A stretch of DNA of 10,941 nt from Lishizhenia sp. (GTDB taxonomy: Bacteria; Bacteroidota; Bacteroidia; Flavobacteriales_D; Crocinitomicaceae). The notes beneath the pieces were generated by a model. The model searched no databases. It saw only the letters and a program-made list of their open reading frames with translations, and was not told the DNA's origin. Made by a program: the position numbers and the translations under genes. Every line of letters begins with the position of its first letter. Position 1 is the first letter of the stretch. Shown here in pieces: positions 1 to 6,911 of this stretch. The DNA lies in contig SKHH01000149.1 of NCBI GenBank assembly GCA_007117055.1, positions 1 to 10,941 of the forward strand, read 5' to 3'.

Positions 1-115
1 AAACTTGATGTGAGATGATTTTTACAATTTTCTTTTTATGGGTTACCAGTTTAGGTCGCAAAAGTGTGTCACCCTGTAAGCCTGTCCGACTGGTATGGCG
101 GAGGTGTTATACAAA

Positions 116-138
116 AACAAAGGACCAAATCCTTTGTT
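116..138 (-). terminator. Hairpin with minus-strand U-tract (possible second terminator)
   Basis: AACAAAGGA (116-124) pairs perfectly with TCCTTTGTT (130-138) around the 5-nt loop CCAAA. Read on the minus strand, the 3' arm runs into TTTTT, giving a short U-tract. This is what an intrinsic terminator for leftward transcription would look like, lying just downstream of the larger palindrome at 154-195. The stem is weak in G+C, so it may be only a backup terminator or part of the repeat element's fold. Confidence 0.3.
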
Positions 139-146
139 AAGAATGA

Positions 147-195
147 ATAAAAAAATAGTCCCGAAATCCTGCCTAGGCAGGATTTCGGGACTATT
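147..195 (-). terminator. Perfect 42-bp palindrome followed by a U-tract; likely terminator of the leftward operon
   Basis: Positions 154-174 are the exact reverse complement of 175-195, with the centre at CCTAGG (172-177). An RNA of this stretch could form a stem of about 19 bp with a CUAG loop. On the minus strand the arm is followed by seven T residues (complement of A149-A155), the layout of an intrinsic terminator for leftward transcripts. The first minus-strand gene upstream, the CBS-domain gene ending at 315, is in the right orientation. On the plus strand the palindrome is followed by AATAGG without a U-run, so termination should be mostly one-way. An uninterrupted palindrome of this length is longer than a terminator needs, which ties it to the surrounding repeat element. 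Confidence 0.55.
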
Positions 196-214
196 AATAG
201 GGAGGGGACTTATC

Positions 215-270
215 GCAAACATAGGGTTTCACCCAATGTTTGCATATGTTGTCCTTTCGGGACAAACATA
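215..270. other. Two adjacent hairpins inside the TIR element
   Basis: The first hairpin is GCAAACAT (215-222) with ATGTTTGC (236-243). An A·A mismatch separates this from an inner GGGT/ACCC stem (224-227, 231-234) around a TTC loop. The second is TATGTTGTCC (245-254) with GGACAA (260-265) and CATA (267-270); a single bulged A at 266 interrupts its 10-bp stem, and the loop is TTTCG. Neither is followed by a long U-tract, so they do not look like terminators. They support a heavily folded DNA or RNA element. Function is unknown. Confidence 0.45.
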
Positions 271-314
271 CGAGGACAATTTTGCGACTTAGCTTGGTAA
301 CCCAATTCTTTTCA

Positions 315-734
315 CTAATACTGCTCCAATAAATAGCGCATAACATCAGTACTCGTTACTATACCTTTAATGTTTTTCCCTTCAACGACAGGTAAGGAGT
401 GATATTCTTCCGTTGCGAAAATTTCTGCTACATCCTTTACAAAAGTAGTAGGTTCAACAGATCGAGGATTTGAAGTCATAACCTGCTCAATGGACAACAT
501 ATCCAACACTGCTTCATCTGCGTTATCTTGATTATCAAACATTGCTCCAAAACTCAATCGATTGATGTCGTTTTTACTAATTATCCCAATCAACTCATCT
601 CCATTCATTACTGGAATATGTCTGATTTTCTCTTTACGAAAAATCTCTTTTACATCTCTTAAATCGTGATCTCCGGCATTTACTGTAATTACGGAGGATG
701 TCATAATTGACGAAACTGGCTCTCTTTTTTTCAT
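315..734 (-). CDS. Tandem CBS-domain protein
   Basis: This is a 139-residue soluble protein made of two CBS domains and little else. Repeat 1 is about residues 7-60 (VSSIMTSSVITVNAGD, then IRHIPVMNGDELIGIISKNDI). Repeat 2 is about residues 80-139 (IEQVMTSNPRSVEPTT, then HSLPVVEGKNIKGIVTSTDV). Both show the family pattern of a VMT-type start and a G-I-[IV]-[ST]-x-x-D end. CBS pairs usually bind adenine nucleotides and act as energy or ligand sensors. With no effector domain attached, the partner cannot be told from the sequence. The frame is open upstream to an ATG at 785, but those 17 extra residues (starting MFITLNFFQF) do not belong to the fold, so I place the start at 734, directly before KKREPVSS. 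The gene follows the methyltransferase gene after 96 nt on the same strand, and the palindrome at 154-195 probably ends its transcript. Confidence 0.8.
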   Translation of the reverse strand: MKKREPVSSIMTSSVITVNAGDHDLRDVKEIFRKEKIRHIPVMNGDELIGIISKNDINRLSFGAMFDNQDNADEAVLDMLSIEQVMTSNPRSVEPTTFVKDVAEIFATEEYHSLPVVEGKNIKGIVTSTDVMRYLLEQY

Positions 735-830
735 GATTTCATTGTTTATCCAACAAAATTGAAAAAAATTAAGCGTAATAAACATGATATTAATCAGCTT
801 ACGAACTGATAAATGTCAGTACGAACAAGT

Positions 831-2291
831 TTACTTGTCTTCTTCTGGCGAACTCTTTGTATTCAATTCAAATAATGTAACAGCTTCGATGTGACTAGTA
901 TGCGGAAATTGATCTACTAAACTCAATTTTTTTAATTCATACTGATGTTCATGTAGGGTTAAAATATCCCGAGCTTGTGTTGCTGGGTTACACGAAACAT
1001 ACACGATTCTTTTCGCTCCTAAGCGAATCACTTTCCTTAAGGTTTTAGGTGAAATTCCAGCACGAGGCGGGTCCAGTACTATTGTCCCAATTCGCCCTTC
1101 GTATTGTGGATATTCTAGCAAAAACTTCCCCACATCAGCTGCGAAAAATGAAACCGATGAAATTCCATTCCGTTTGGCGTTTCTTTTAGCATCTTGAATG
1201 GCCTCTGGAACGATATCCACTCCAATGATTTCAGCATTCGGACTGCGTTTTGCCATGATTTGCCCTATTGTTCCTGTACCACAAAAAAGATCCATCACGA
1301 TTTCACCGTCTAGCGTATTTCCATCTTGAAAAACATAATCCAACGTTTTATCATATAACAATGCCGCACTTTCTGGATTGGTTTGGAAAAAACTTTCCAT
1401 GCTAATTTCAAAATCAAGTCCCAATAAACGTTCTAGCACTATATTCTCTCCAAAAACAAGCGTACATTTACCATTTTCTATTTTTGCACGATCAGCTACA
1501 TTATCATTGATAGTGTGTTGAAATCCAGCTATGCGATGTCCCATTTTTTCGTTGAGAAAGTCACCTACTTTTTGTAAATCGAACTGCTCTATTCCTTGTG
1601 AAGAAGTAACTAAATTAACCAGTAATTTGTCTTGTGCAAAAGACTTCCTAACCACAATGTGCCTGAAAAAACCTTCTTTCCTTGGAGGATGCCATGCTGG
1701 AAGCCCTGTTGAAGCCAAAAAAATTCTCAATTCTGACAAAAAGCTTTCCCATTCTTCATCAAATAAACCAGAGGCTTTGTGCAGACTTTCGACTTTCCAC
1801 CATGTCCCTCTGTGCTTAAACCCTAAAGCAAACGCATCGTCTATTTCCTCTCCAGAGTAGATATCGTGTTCTATACATGAAAAGGAATATTCCATTTTAT
1901 TACGATAGAAAAAATGTGAAGGAGAACCAATAAATTCATCAAACACCTCATCTATGTTTTGTACTTTACCAATGCGCCTGTAAACATCTAGCGCAGCTTC
2001 TTTTTTATACTTTTCTTGAATCGCTGGAGGAACATGCAGATAAGGAGCGCCACTAATTTCTTGAAAAGGCACTTCTTGTTCTTCTGGAGAACGTGTGATT
2101 ACCTCTAATAATTTACACTCCGCATACTTTTTCTTCTTCTTATTGACTTTAGCTTTAACACGCTGACCTGGAAACGCATTTTGAATAAACAGCACATACT
2201 CTCCTTTCTCGGATTGTAATTTAGCGATGCCATTTCCTCCAAAAGCAAAACCCATCACATCGACTTCAATAATTTCTCCTCGATTTACCAC
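831..2291 (-). CDS. rlmD: TRAM-containing 23S rRNA (uracil-C5)-methyltransferase, RlmD/RumA type, lacking the Fe-S cysteines
   Basis: SAM-dependent m5U methyltransferase of the TrmA/RlmC/RlmD family, acting on structured RNA in the cytoplasm. From the chosen start (486 residues), a TRAM RNA-binding domain covers roughly residues 4-65. The catalytic half carries SFFQTNP (around 300-306), the SAM-binding DLFCGTGTIG (334-343), DPPRAG (407-412), the nucleophile in SCNP (Cys434), and the family-end motif HTSHIEA with the general-base Glu469. The iron-sulfur signature expected after the TRAM domain (CxxxxxCxxC in E. coli RlmD, plus a later Cys) is absent: the region reads QEISGAPYLH, and VESLHKA replaces the fourth Cys. 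The target base (1939-like, another rRNA uridine, or tRNA U54) therefore cannot be assigned with certainty. The open frame reaches a TTG at 2363 inside lpxA, but the extra residues are not TRAM-like. The GTG at 2291, 22 nt after the lpxA stop, fits better. Probably cotranscribed with lpxA. Confidence 0.82.
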   Translation of the reverse strand: MVNRGEIIEVDVMGFAFGGNGIAKLQSEKGEYVLFIQNAFPGQRVKAKVNKKKKKYAECKLLEVITRSPEEQEVPFQEISGAPYLHVPPAIQEKYKKEAALDVYRRIGKVQNIDEVFDEFIGSPSHFFYRNKMEYSFSCIEHDIYSGEEIDDAFALGFKHRGTWWKVESLHKASGLFDEEWESFLSELRIFLASTGLPAWHPPRKEGFFRHIVVRKSFAQDKLLVNLVTSSQGIEQFDLQKVGDFLNEKMGHRIAGFQHTINDNVADRAKIENGKCTLVFGENIVLERLLGLDFEISMESFFQTNPESAALLYDKTLDYVFQDGNTLDGEIVMDLFCGTGTIGQIMAKRSPNAEIIGVDIVPEAIQDAKRNAKRNGISSVSFFAADVGKFLLEYPQYEGRIGTIVLDPPRAGISPKTLRKVIRLGAKRIVYVSCNPATQARDILTLHEHQYELKKLSLVDQFPHTSHIEAVTLFELNTKSSPEEDK

Positions 2292-2313
2292 AATACATAA
2301 ATTAAACGATGAA

Positions 2314-3090
2314 TTACAACAAACCTCGAATGATTCCTTTTTCGCTAGAATTGATAAAATCAATCACTTGTTTTTTTATTTCCGAATCTGGAAGCTCTTC
2401 ATTCAAGGAGTGAATACCTTTTGAAATGTTATTATTTTGCACAAAAAGAATGCGGTAAATATTTTCAATCAATTTAATATCCTCTTCCGAAAAATTTCTT
2501 CTTCTTAAACCCACAGCATTGATTCCAGCATAACTTAACGGTTCTCTTGCTGCACGAACAAATGGTGGAACATTTTTACGAATCAAAGAAGCTCCTGCAA
2601 TGAAAGAGTGTGCTCCAATATGCATAAACTGTTGTGCAGCCACTTTACCTTCTAGTATAGCAAAATCATCTATTCTAACATGACCAGACAACCCTGTATA
2701 GTTCGCAAGAATCACATTATTACCGATGATACAATCGTGCGCAACGTGAACATATCCCATCAATAAACAATTGTCTCCAACAACTGTCTTCATTTTGTCG
2801 CTAGTACCTCTATGTATCGTAACACACTCCCTAATCTTTGTGTTATTTCCAATTTCACAGGTAGTATATTCTCCACTAAATTTTAAATCTTGTGGAATAG
2901 CACCAATTACTGAGCCAGGATAAATTTCACAACCCGATCCAATACGTGTACCAGGATAAATCGTCACGTTGGGGCCAATTCGTGTATTATCGCCAATCAC
3001 CACATCATCGTAAATTGTAGTAAACGCTTCGATAACAACGTTTTCTCCAATTTTGGAGTCGCTAGAAACTGATGCTAATTTATTTATCAT
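2314..3090 (-). CDS. lpxA: Acyl-ACP-UDP-N-acetylglucosamine O-acyltransferase (LpxA)
   Basis: Cytosolic enzyme for the first step of lipid A synthesis, transferring an R-3-hydroxyacyl chain from ACP to the 3-OH of UDP-GlcNAc. The protein has 258 residues, close to the usual 255-265. Residues 8 to about 175 are hexapeptide repeats ([IV]-G-x-x-x-x) forming the left-handed beta-helix, for example KIGENVVIEAF, VIGDNTRIGPN and CIIGNNVILAN. GAIPQDLKF (63-71) matches the QDLK substrate loop, and HVAHD (115-119) contains the catalytic His118 (E. coli His125). The helical C-terminus from about 197 (RRRNFSEEDIKLIENIYRIL) is the LpxA cap, which separates it from LpxD. Acyl chain length cannot be read safely from the sequence. 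The ATG lies 1 nt after the lpxC/fabZ stop, so translation is probably coupled. The gene is third in the lipid A cluster. Confidence 0.95.
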   Translation of the reverse strand: MINKLASVSSDSKIGENVVIEAFTTIYDDVVIGDNTRIGPNVTIYPGTRIGSGCEIYPGSVIGAIPQDLKFSGEYTTCEIGNNTKIRECVTIHRGTSDKMKTVVGDNCLLMGYVHVAHDCIIGNNVILANYTGLSGHVRIDDFAILEGKVAAQQFMHIGAHSFIAGASLIRKNVPPFVRAAREPLSYAGINAVGLRRRNFSEEDIKLIENIYRILFVQNNNISKGIHSLNEELPDSEIKKQVIDFINSSEKGIIRGLL

Positions 3091-3091
3091 A

Positions 3092-4492
3092 TTATGCTTT
3101 ATCTTTTACTACTTGTGCTAGCATTTCTGCTTCAACAGCAAGCTCTCCATTCACATATCCTTTCCCTCCCATGTTTACTAGTCCTCTTCTAATTGGAGAC
3201 AATAAGTTCAATTCAAAAACAACCGTGTCCCCAGGAATTATTTTACGTTTGAATTTCACATTATCAATTTTCATAAAATAGGTGGAATACAGGTGTGGAT
3301 CATCTAGTTTACTCAAGGCAAAAATCCCACCACATTGTGCCATAGCTTCTATTTGAAGTACTCCCGGAAATACAGGGTTACTTGGAAAATGTCCTTGAAA
3401 CATAGGTTCATTCATTGTGATATTTTTCACCCCAATAATTCCATCTTCACTAATTTCCATGACTTTATCTACCAACAAAAACGGGTAGCGATGTGGTAAC
3501 ATTTTCTCAATATCATTAATATCGTATAAAGGCTCTTTCGTTAAATCAAACTGTTTCGTTGCTCCTTCTTGTTTTTTAATTTGTTCCTTAAGGACTTTAG
3601 CAAAACGAGTATTACCAGAGTGACCAGGGCGAGCTCCTAAAATATGAGCTTTAATTGGTCTCCCTACTAAAGCAAGGTCACCAACAATATCCAGTAATTT
3701 ATGACGAGCTGGCTCATTTTCAAACTTCAGTTGATAATTATTCAGCGTTCCTATTCCAGAAACATCTACTTTAAGTCCTTCTTTTCCGAGTAATTTAGCT
3801 AATCGATCTAGTTCTTCTTGAGCTACGTCATTTCGTTCCACCAACACAATGGCGTTATCCAAGTCTCCACCTTTGATAAGGTTATTTGTAGCCAAATACT
3901 CTAACTCTCTCAGGAAAACAAAAGTTTTACAACGCGCAATTTCTTCTTTAAATTCACCTATCTTGTACATACTCGCATGTTGTGTACCCAAAACAGGTGA
4001 CTTATAATCTACCATTACAGTTATGCGATATTCTTTATCTGGAACAGCTAAAATTTCGATACCTTTTTCCACATCTTCCCAAGGAATATTTTCATCTAAT
4101 ACAAAATAGTTACGATCGGCATTTTGCTCTTCGTAACCTACTTTTTCAATCGCTTCCACAAAAGGCCAAGCACTTCCATCCATAATAGGGATTTCTGGAC
4201 CATCTAATTTTATCAAAGCGTTATCCACTTCCATACCATATAGCGCCGCCAACACATGCTCTGTTGTATAAACTCTAGCCCCATTTTGCTCTAAAGTCGT
4301 TCCGCGCTCTGTAGAAACTACCAAATCTGCATCGGCATTGATAACTGGTGAACCTTCAATATCCGTACGCTGAAATTTATAACCGTGATTTTCTGGTGCT
4401 GGACATAATTCCAATGTCACTTTTTCCCCTGTATGTAACCCTATACCTACTAATTGAACAGGCGCTTTTAACGTTCTTTGTTTATCAGACAT
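3092..4492 (-). CDS. lpxC/fabZ: Bifunctional UDP-3-O-acyl-GlcNAc deacetylase / 3-hydroxyacyl-ACP dehydratase (LpxC-FabZ fusion)
   Basis: One 466-residue chain joins two enzymes. Residues 1 to about 305 are LpxC, the zinc-dependent deacetylase that commits flux to lipid A. Its metal ligands are His79 (TTEHV), His264 and Asp268 (RHKLLDIVGD). Glu78 is the catalytic base, PEIPIMDGS (99-107) is present, and GHSGNT (290-295) holds the general-acid His291. After a short polar linker (about 305-325), residues 326-466 are FabZ, which dehydrates 3-hydroxyacyl-ACP in fatty acid elongation. It has MLPHRYPFLLVDKV, then GHFP with catalytic His368, and QIEAMAQ with catalytic Glu382. Every catalytic residue I looked for is present in both halves. 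This fusion is known in Bacteroidota. It ties together two activities that draw on the same 3-hydroxyacyl-ACP pool. The stop lies 1 nt before the lpxA ATG, and 19 nt separate this gene from lpxD. Confidence 0.96.
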   Translation of the reverse strand: MSDKQRTLKAPVQLVGIGLHTGEKVTLELCPAPENHGYKFQRTDIEGSPVINADADLVVSTERGTTLEQNGARVYTTEHVLAALYGMEVDNALIKLDGPEIPIMDGSAWPFVEAIEKVGYEEQNADRNYFVLDENIPWEDVEKGIEILAVPDKEYRITVMVDYKSPVLGTQHASMYKIGEFKEEIARCKTFVFLRELEYLATNNLIKGGDLDNAIVLVERNDVAQEELDRLAKLLGKEGLKVDVSGIGTLNNYQLKFENEPARHKLLDIVGDLALVGRPIKAHILGARPGHSGNTRFAKVLKEQIKKQEGATKQFDLTKEPLYDINDIEKMLPHRYPFLLVDKVMEISEDGIIGVKNITMNEPMFQGHFPSNPVFPGVLQIEAMAQCGGIFALSKLDDPHLYSTYFMKIDNVKFKRKIIPGDTVVFELNLLSPIRRGLVNMGGKGYVNGELAVEAEMLAQVVKDKA

Positions 4493-4511
4493 AATTCGTT
4501 ATGGATAAAAA

Positions 4512-5546
4512 TTATTTGTCGTTTATTTTTACTTCTATTTCTCTTAATTTATTCAAAATGTAAGGCAACTTTCTAAATCCAAAATACGATTTTTTGAAAT
4601 CTTCAATTGGAATTCCAGGTGATCCCATGAGTGTTTGACCTCCTTTTTTCACATTGCCAGGTATACCAGATTGAGCGACAATCTGCGTATTATCCGCTAC
4701 TTTTATGTGTCCACTAATGCCTGCTTGACCTCCCACTAAAACACGTTTACCTATTTTAGCAGAACCCGCTACTCCAGATTGTGCTGCCATGGCAGAGTTT
4801 TGATCGATTTCTACGTTGTGTGCTACTTGGACCAAGTTGTCTATTTTAACTCCTTTTCTCAGAATAGTAGAACCTAAGGTTGCTCTATCAATCGTTGCAT
4901 TAGCACCAATTTCTACAAAATCTTCCAATACTACATTACCAATTTGTGGAACCTTTTGAAACTCTCCTTTTTCATTTGGAGCAAAACCAAATCCATCTGC
5001 CCCTATCACAGCACCAGAGTGAATCACGCAGTTATCTCCAATTACACAGTCGTGGTAAATGGATGCATTGGAATGAACCACAGAGTTTGTTCCAATACGC
5101 ACATTATTAGAAATAGAAACATTCGGATAAATCATAGCCCCATCACCAATAACCACATTTTCACCAATATAGGCAAAAGCTCCAATATACACGTCTTTTC
5201 CTACTTTCGCAGATGAAGCTATGAAAGAAGGAGATTCAATTTGAGGTTTCTTTTTGCGCATTTGATTATAAAACTCCAACAACTTTGCAAAACAAGCATA
5301 AGCATCCTTCACTTTTATAATCGTTAAGGTATTGGGTAATTCTTTTGTTGCCTGGAACGAATCATTCACAATAACAATAGAAGCTCCAGTAGAATAAATG
5401 TATTCTTCATACTTCGGATTTGCCAAAAAAGTAAGTGTTCCAGTTTCTCCTTGCTCAATTTTAGACAAACCAGTAACTGTACTATTTGAATCTCCAACTA
5501 CCTCCCCATCTAAAATATCTGCTATTTGACCTGCGCTAAATTTCAT
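4512..5546 (-). CDS. lpxD: UDP-3-O-(3-hydroxyacyl)glucosamine N-acyltransferase (LpxD)
   Basis: Third enzyme of lipid A synthesis, adding the N-linked 3-hydroxyacyl chain to UDP-3-O-acyl-glucosamine in the cytoplasm. At 344 residues it has normal family length. Residues 1 to about 100 are the uridine-binding N-terminal domain (MKFSAGQIADILDGEVVGD, then GTLTFLANPKYEEYI). Residues about 105-305 are hexapeptide repeats of a left-handed beta-helix. IGADGFGFAP (181-190) is the LpxD signature, and HNVEI contains the catalytic His243. The C-terminal helix (about 315-342, SYFGFRKLPYILNKLREIEVK) probably contributes to ACP binding, as known for the family. The ATG at 5546 starts exactly at the conserved N-terminus. 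It is the first gene of the tightly spaced lipid A group, 76 nt downstream of the HD-domain gene. That gap is very AT-rich and holds an inverted repeat (5564-5578). Confidence 0.95.
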   Translation of the reverse strand: MKFSAGQIADILDGEVVGDSNSTVTGLSKIEQGETGTLTFLANPKYEEYIYSTGASIVIVNDSFQATKELPNTLTIIKVKDAYACFAKLLEFYNQMRKKKPQIESPSFIASSAKVGKDVYIGAFAYIGENVVIGDGAMIYPNVSISNNVRIGTNSVVHSNASIYHDCVIGDNCVIHSGAVIGADGFGFAPNEKGEFQKVPQIGNVVLEDFVEIGANATIDRATLGSTILRKGVKIDNLVQVAHNVEIDQNSAMAAQSGVAGSAKIGKRVLVGGQAGISGHIKVADNTQIVAQSGIPGNVKKGGQTLMGSPGIPIEDFKKSYFGFRKLPYILNKLREIEVKINDK

Positions 5547-5563
5547 TTTCCAAAAATATAAAA

Positions 5564-5578
5564 TGTAATCTATTTACA
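5564..5578. promoter_or_regulatory. TGTAA-N5-TTACA inverted repeat upstream of lpxD (operator candidate)
   Basis: TGTAA (5564-5568) and TTACA (5574-5578) are exact inverted arms around TCTAT, ending 17 nt before the lpxD ATG. Two short arms with a 5-nt spacer resemble a dimeric repressor or activator site. The whole gap is AT-rich, so a 5-bp arm can arise by chance, and I see no matching regulator nearby. Regulatory role is inferred only. Confidence 0.2.
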
Positions 5579-5622
5579 CTTTTTTTGTTTTTAATATTAT
5601 TAACAGTAGTATGTTTTCAACT

Positions 5623-6867
5623 TCATTTTTTACGAGGGTAACACAAGTAGTACTTCTCAACTGGTGTAGACAAAGCCGATATATTCAAATTGTCTGAAGC
5701 CCTACTTACTTCTATAACTTCATTGTTTTTCATTAACAAATGTATACTTTCCTTGTGTTCGTTGTAGGCATTATTAGAAAGCTGATTCGTAGAAACAAAA
5801 TAATCGAGGTGTTCTTGATCCAAGTCAAACTCTTTTCTGACCTCTTTTCTTTTCTGTACCATTTGTTCTTCAGAAAAAGGTGTTTTAGAAATCTCAATCT
5901 TAAACAATTGACGATTTATTAACCATTTACACAATAAAGACAGTACCTTATCTTCGTGTTTTTGCCATACTTTAACCGCTCCTAAAATGTCATAATCATC
6001 TAAAGAAGCAAACTCATCCAATAAAGACGGATTTTGTTCAAAGTCCTCTTTTGTAAAGTCTGACATTAAAAACAATTGAAACGCAGGACTGGCAAATAAA
6101 GTCACTCCATTTTTTACTAATTCTTTCGCCCTTCGAAGGATAAAAGTTAGCATTACTTCAGAAGCTACGACCGTTTTATGCATATACACTTGCCAATACA
6201 TCAACCTTCGAGCTACCAAAAATTTCTCAATGGAATAAATGCCTTTTTGTTCCACCACAAGTGAATTGTCCTTGACATTTAGCATTTCAATGATACGATC
6301 ACTGCCAATTACACCTTCAGAAACACCTGTATAAAAACTATCCCGATTTAAGTAATCCATCCTGTCCATATCCAATTGACTAGATACCAATTGATGTAAA
6401 AACGGTTTGGGATATTTGTCTTCAAAAATCTCCATGGCACAATCAAAGGCTCCGTTAAACTCCCTCGAAAGGCGCTGCATCAACCACAATGAAATTTGTT
6501 CGTGACTAATGTCTTTAACGATATCATGCTCTAGGGTATGACTAAAAGGACCATGCCCTATATCATGTGTTAAAATAGCAAGCAGTGCTCCTATCTCTTC
6601 CTCTTCAGAAATATCTTGCCCCTTTCGACGCAACACTTGAATTGCTTTATTCATCAAATGAGTCGCTCCCAGCGCATGATGAAATCGCGTATGTAAAGCT
6701 CCTGGGTATACCAAATGAGACATACCTAGTTGTTTAATTCTGCGCAAGCGTTGATAAAAAGGATGCTCTATTACATCCAACAAAATATCATGTGGTAATG
6801 AAATAAAGCCATAAACGGGATCGTTTATAATTTTCTTTTTATTATTTCTATGGTGATTTGAATTCAA
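5623..6867 (-). CDS. HD-superfamily phosphohydrolase (COG1078, SAMHD1/dGTPase-like)
   Basis: Metal-dependent phosphohydrolase of the HD superfamily, in the branch containing dNTP triphosphohydrolases and their uncharacterised bacterial relatives. The substrate is not determined; a dNTP or related nucleotide is likely. The N-terminus has the family start KIINDPVYGFISLP, then HPFYQRLRRIKQLG, then YPGALHTRFHHALG with the first metal-binding His near residue 64. THDIGHGPFSHTLE follows with the HD pair at His101-Asp102, then SQLDMDRMDYLNRD with the last ligand Asp near 166-171. The C-terminal half is the less conserved helical part. No membrane segment or signal peptide is visible. The frame stays open to 7107, but that would run about 195 nt antisense through porX and adds residues unlike the family. 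The only standard start near the domain is the TTG at 6867, giving 414 residues, the usual size. No SD is visible. Divergent from porX and 76 nt upstream of lpxD. Confidence 0.85.
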   Translation of the reverse strand: MNSNHHRNNKKKIINDPVYGFISLPHDILLDVIEHPFYQRLRRIKQLGMSHLVYPGALHTRFHHALGATHLMNKAIQVLRRKGQDISEEEEIGALLAILTHDIGHGPFSHTLEHDIVKDISHEQISLWLMQRLSREFNGAFDCAMEIFEDKYPKPFLHQLVSSQLDMDRMDYLNRDSFYTGVSEGVIGSDRIIEMLNVKDNSLVVEQKGIYSIEKFLVARRLMYWQVYMHKTVVASEVMLTFILRRAKELVKNGVTLFASPAFQLFLMSDFTKEDFEQNPSLLDEFASLDDYDILGAVKVWQKHEDKVLSLLCKWLINRQLFKIEISKTPFSEEQMVQKRKEVRKEFDLDQEHLDYFVSTNQLSNNAYNEHKESIHLLMKNNEVIEVSRASDNLNISALSTPVEKYYLCYPRKK

Positions 6868-6911
6868 ATCTCTATCTTTAAAATTCTTTGTAAAATTATA
6901 AAAATATTTAG
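6868..6911. promoter_or_regulatory. Divergent intergenic region between the HD-phosphohydrolase gene and porX
   Basis: These 44 AT-rich bases separate two genes transcribed away from each other, so promoters for both must lie here or reach into the gene starts. A TTTG at 6887-6890 with another TTTG at 6857-6860 loosely resembles the Bacteroidota -7 (TAnnTTTG) and -33 (TTTG) pair for rightward transcription. However, the TA is missing and the spacing is slightly long. No clear motif is seen for the leftward gene. No Shine-Dalgarno precedes the porX ATG, only an A/T run, as is usual in this phylum. Confidence 0.25.

Larger units (their letters stand above)
39..304. repeat. 266-bp hairpin-rich element with imperfect 25-bp terminal inverted repeats (MITE-like candidate)
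   Basis: Positions 39-63 and 280-304 are inverted repeats of each other. They share an exact outer part (TGGGTTACCA against TGGTAACCCA) and an exact inner part (GTCGCAAAA against TTTTGCGAC). Only about four of 25 positions, in the middle, do not pair. The interior holds no credible gene but carries four hairpins: 116-138, 154-195, 215-243 and 245-270. The 9-mer TTTCGGGAC occurs twice (183-191, 255-263), as does the 8-mer CAAACATA (216-223, 263-270). Terminal inverted repeats around a short non-coding, strongly folding core fit a miniature inverted-repeat element. A structured RNA or a dispersed intergenic repeat would look similar. No clean target-site duplication is visible, only a loose direct repeat in the flanks. 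The inverted repeats are seen directly; mobility is inferred. Confidence 0.5.

Noticed and set aside
95..292. 65-codon open frame on the plus strand
   Set aside because: It runs through the palindrome and hairpins, has no recognisable domain, and is best explained as chance reading through the repeat element.
735..785. 17-residue N-terminal extension of the CBS protein from an ATG at 785
   Set aside because: The residues are not part of the CBS fold and do not form a full signal peptide; the ATG at 734 gives the expected start.
801..828. Weak hairpin ACTGA-TAAATG-TCAGT between the methyltransferase and CBS genes
   Set aside because: Only five paired bases and no U-tract on either strand, so it is not supported as a terminator.
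5551..5558. TATTTTTG on the minus strand, matching the Bacteroidota -7 box, before lpxD
   Set aside because: It ends only 4 nt before the ATG and lacks a -33 TTG at proper spacing, so it would require a leaderless mRNA; likely chance in an AT-rich gap.
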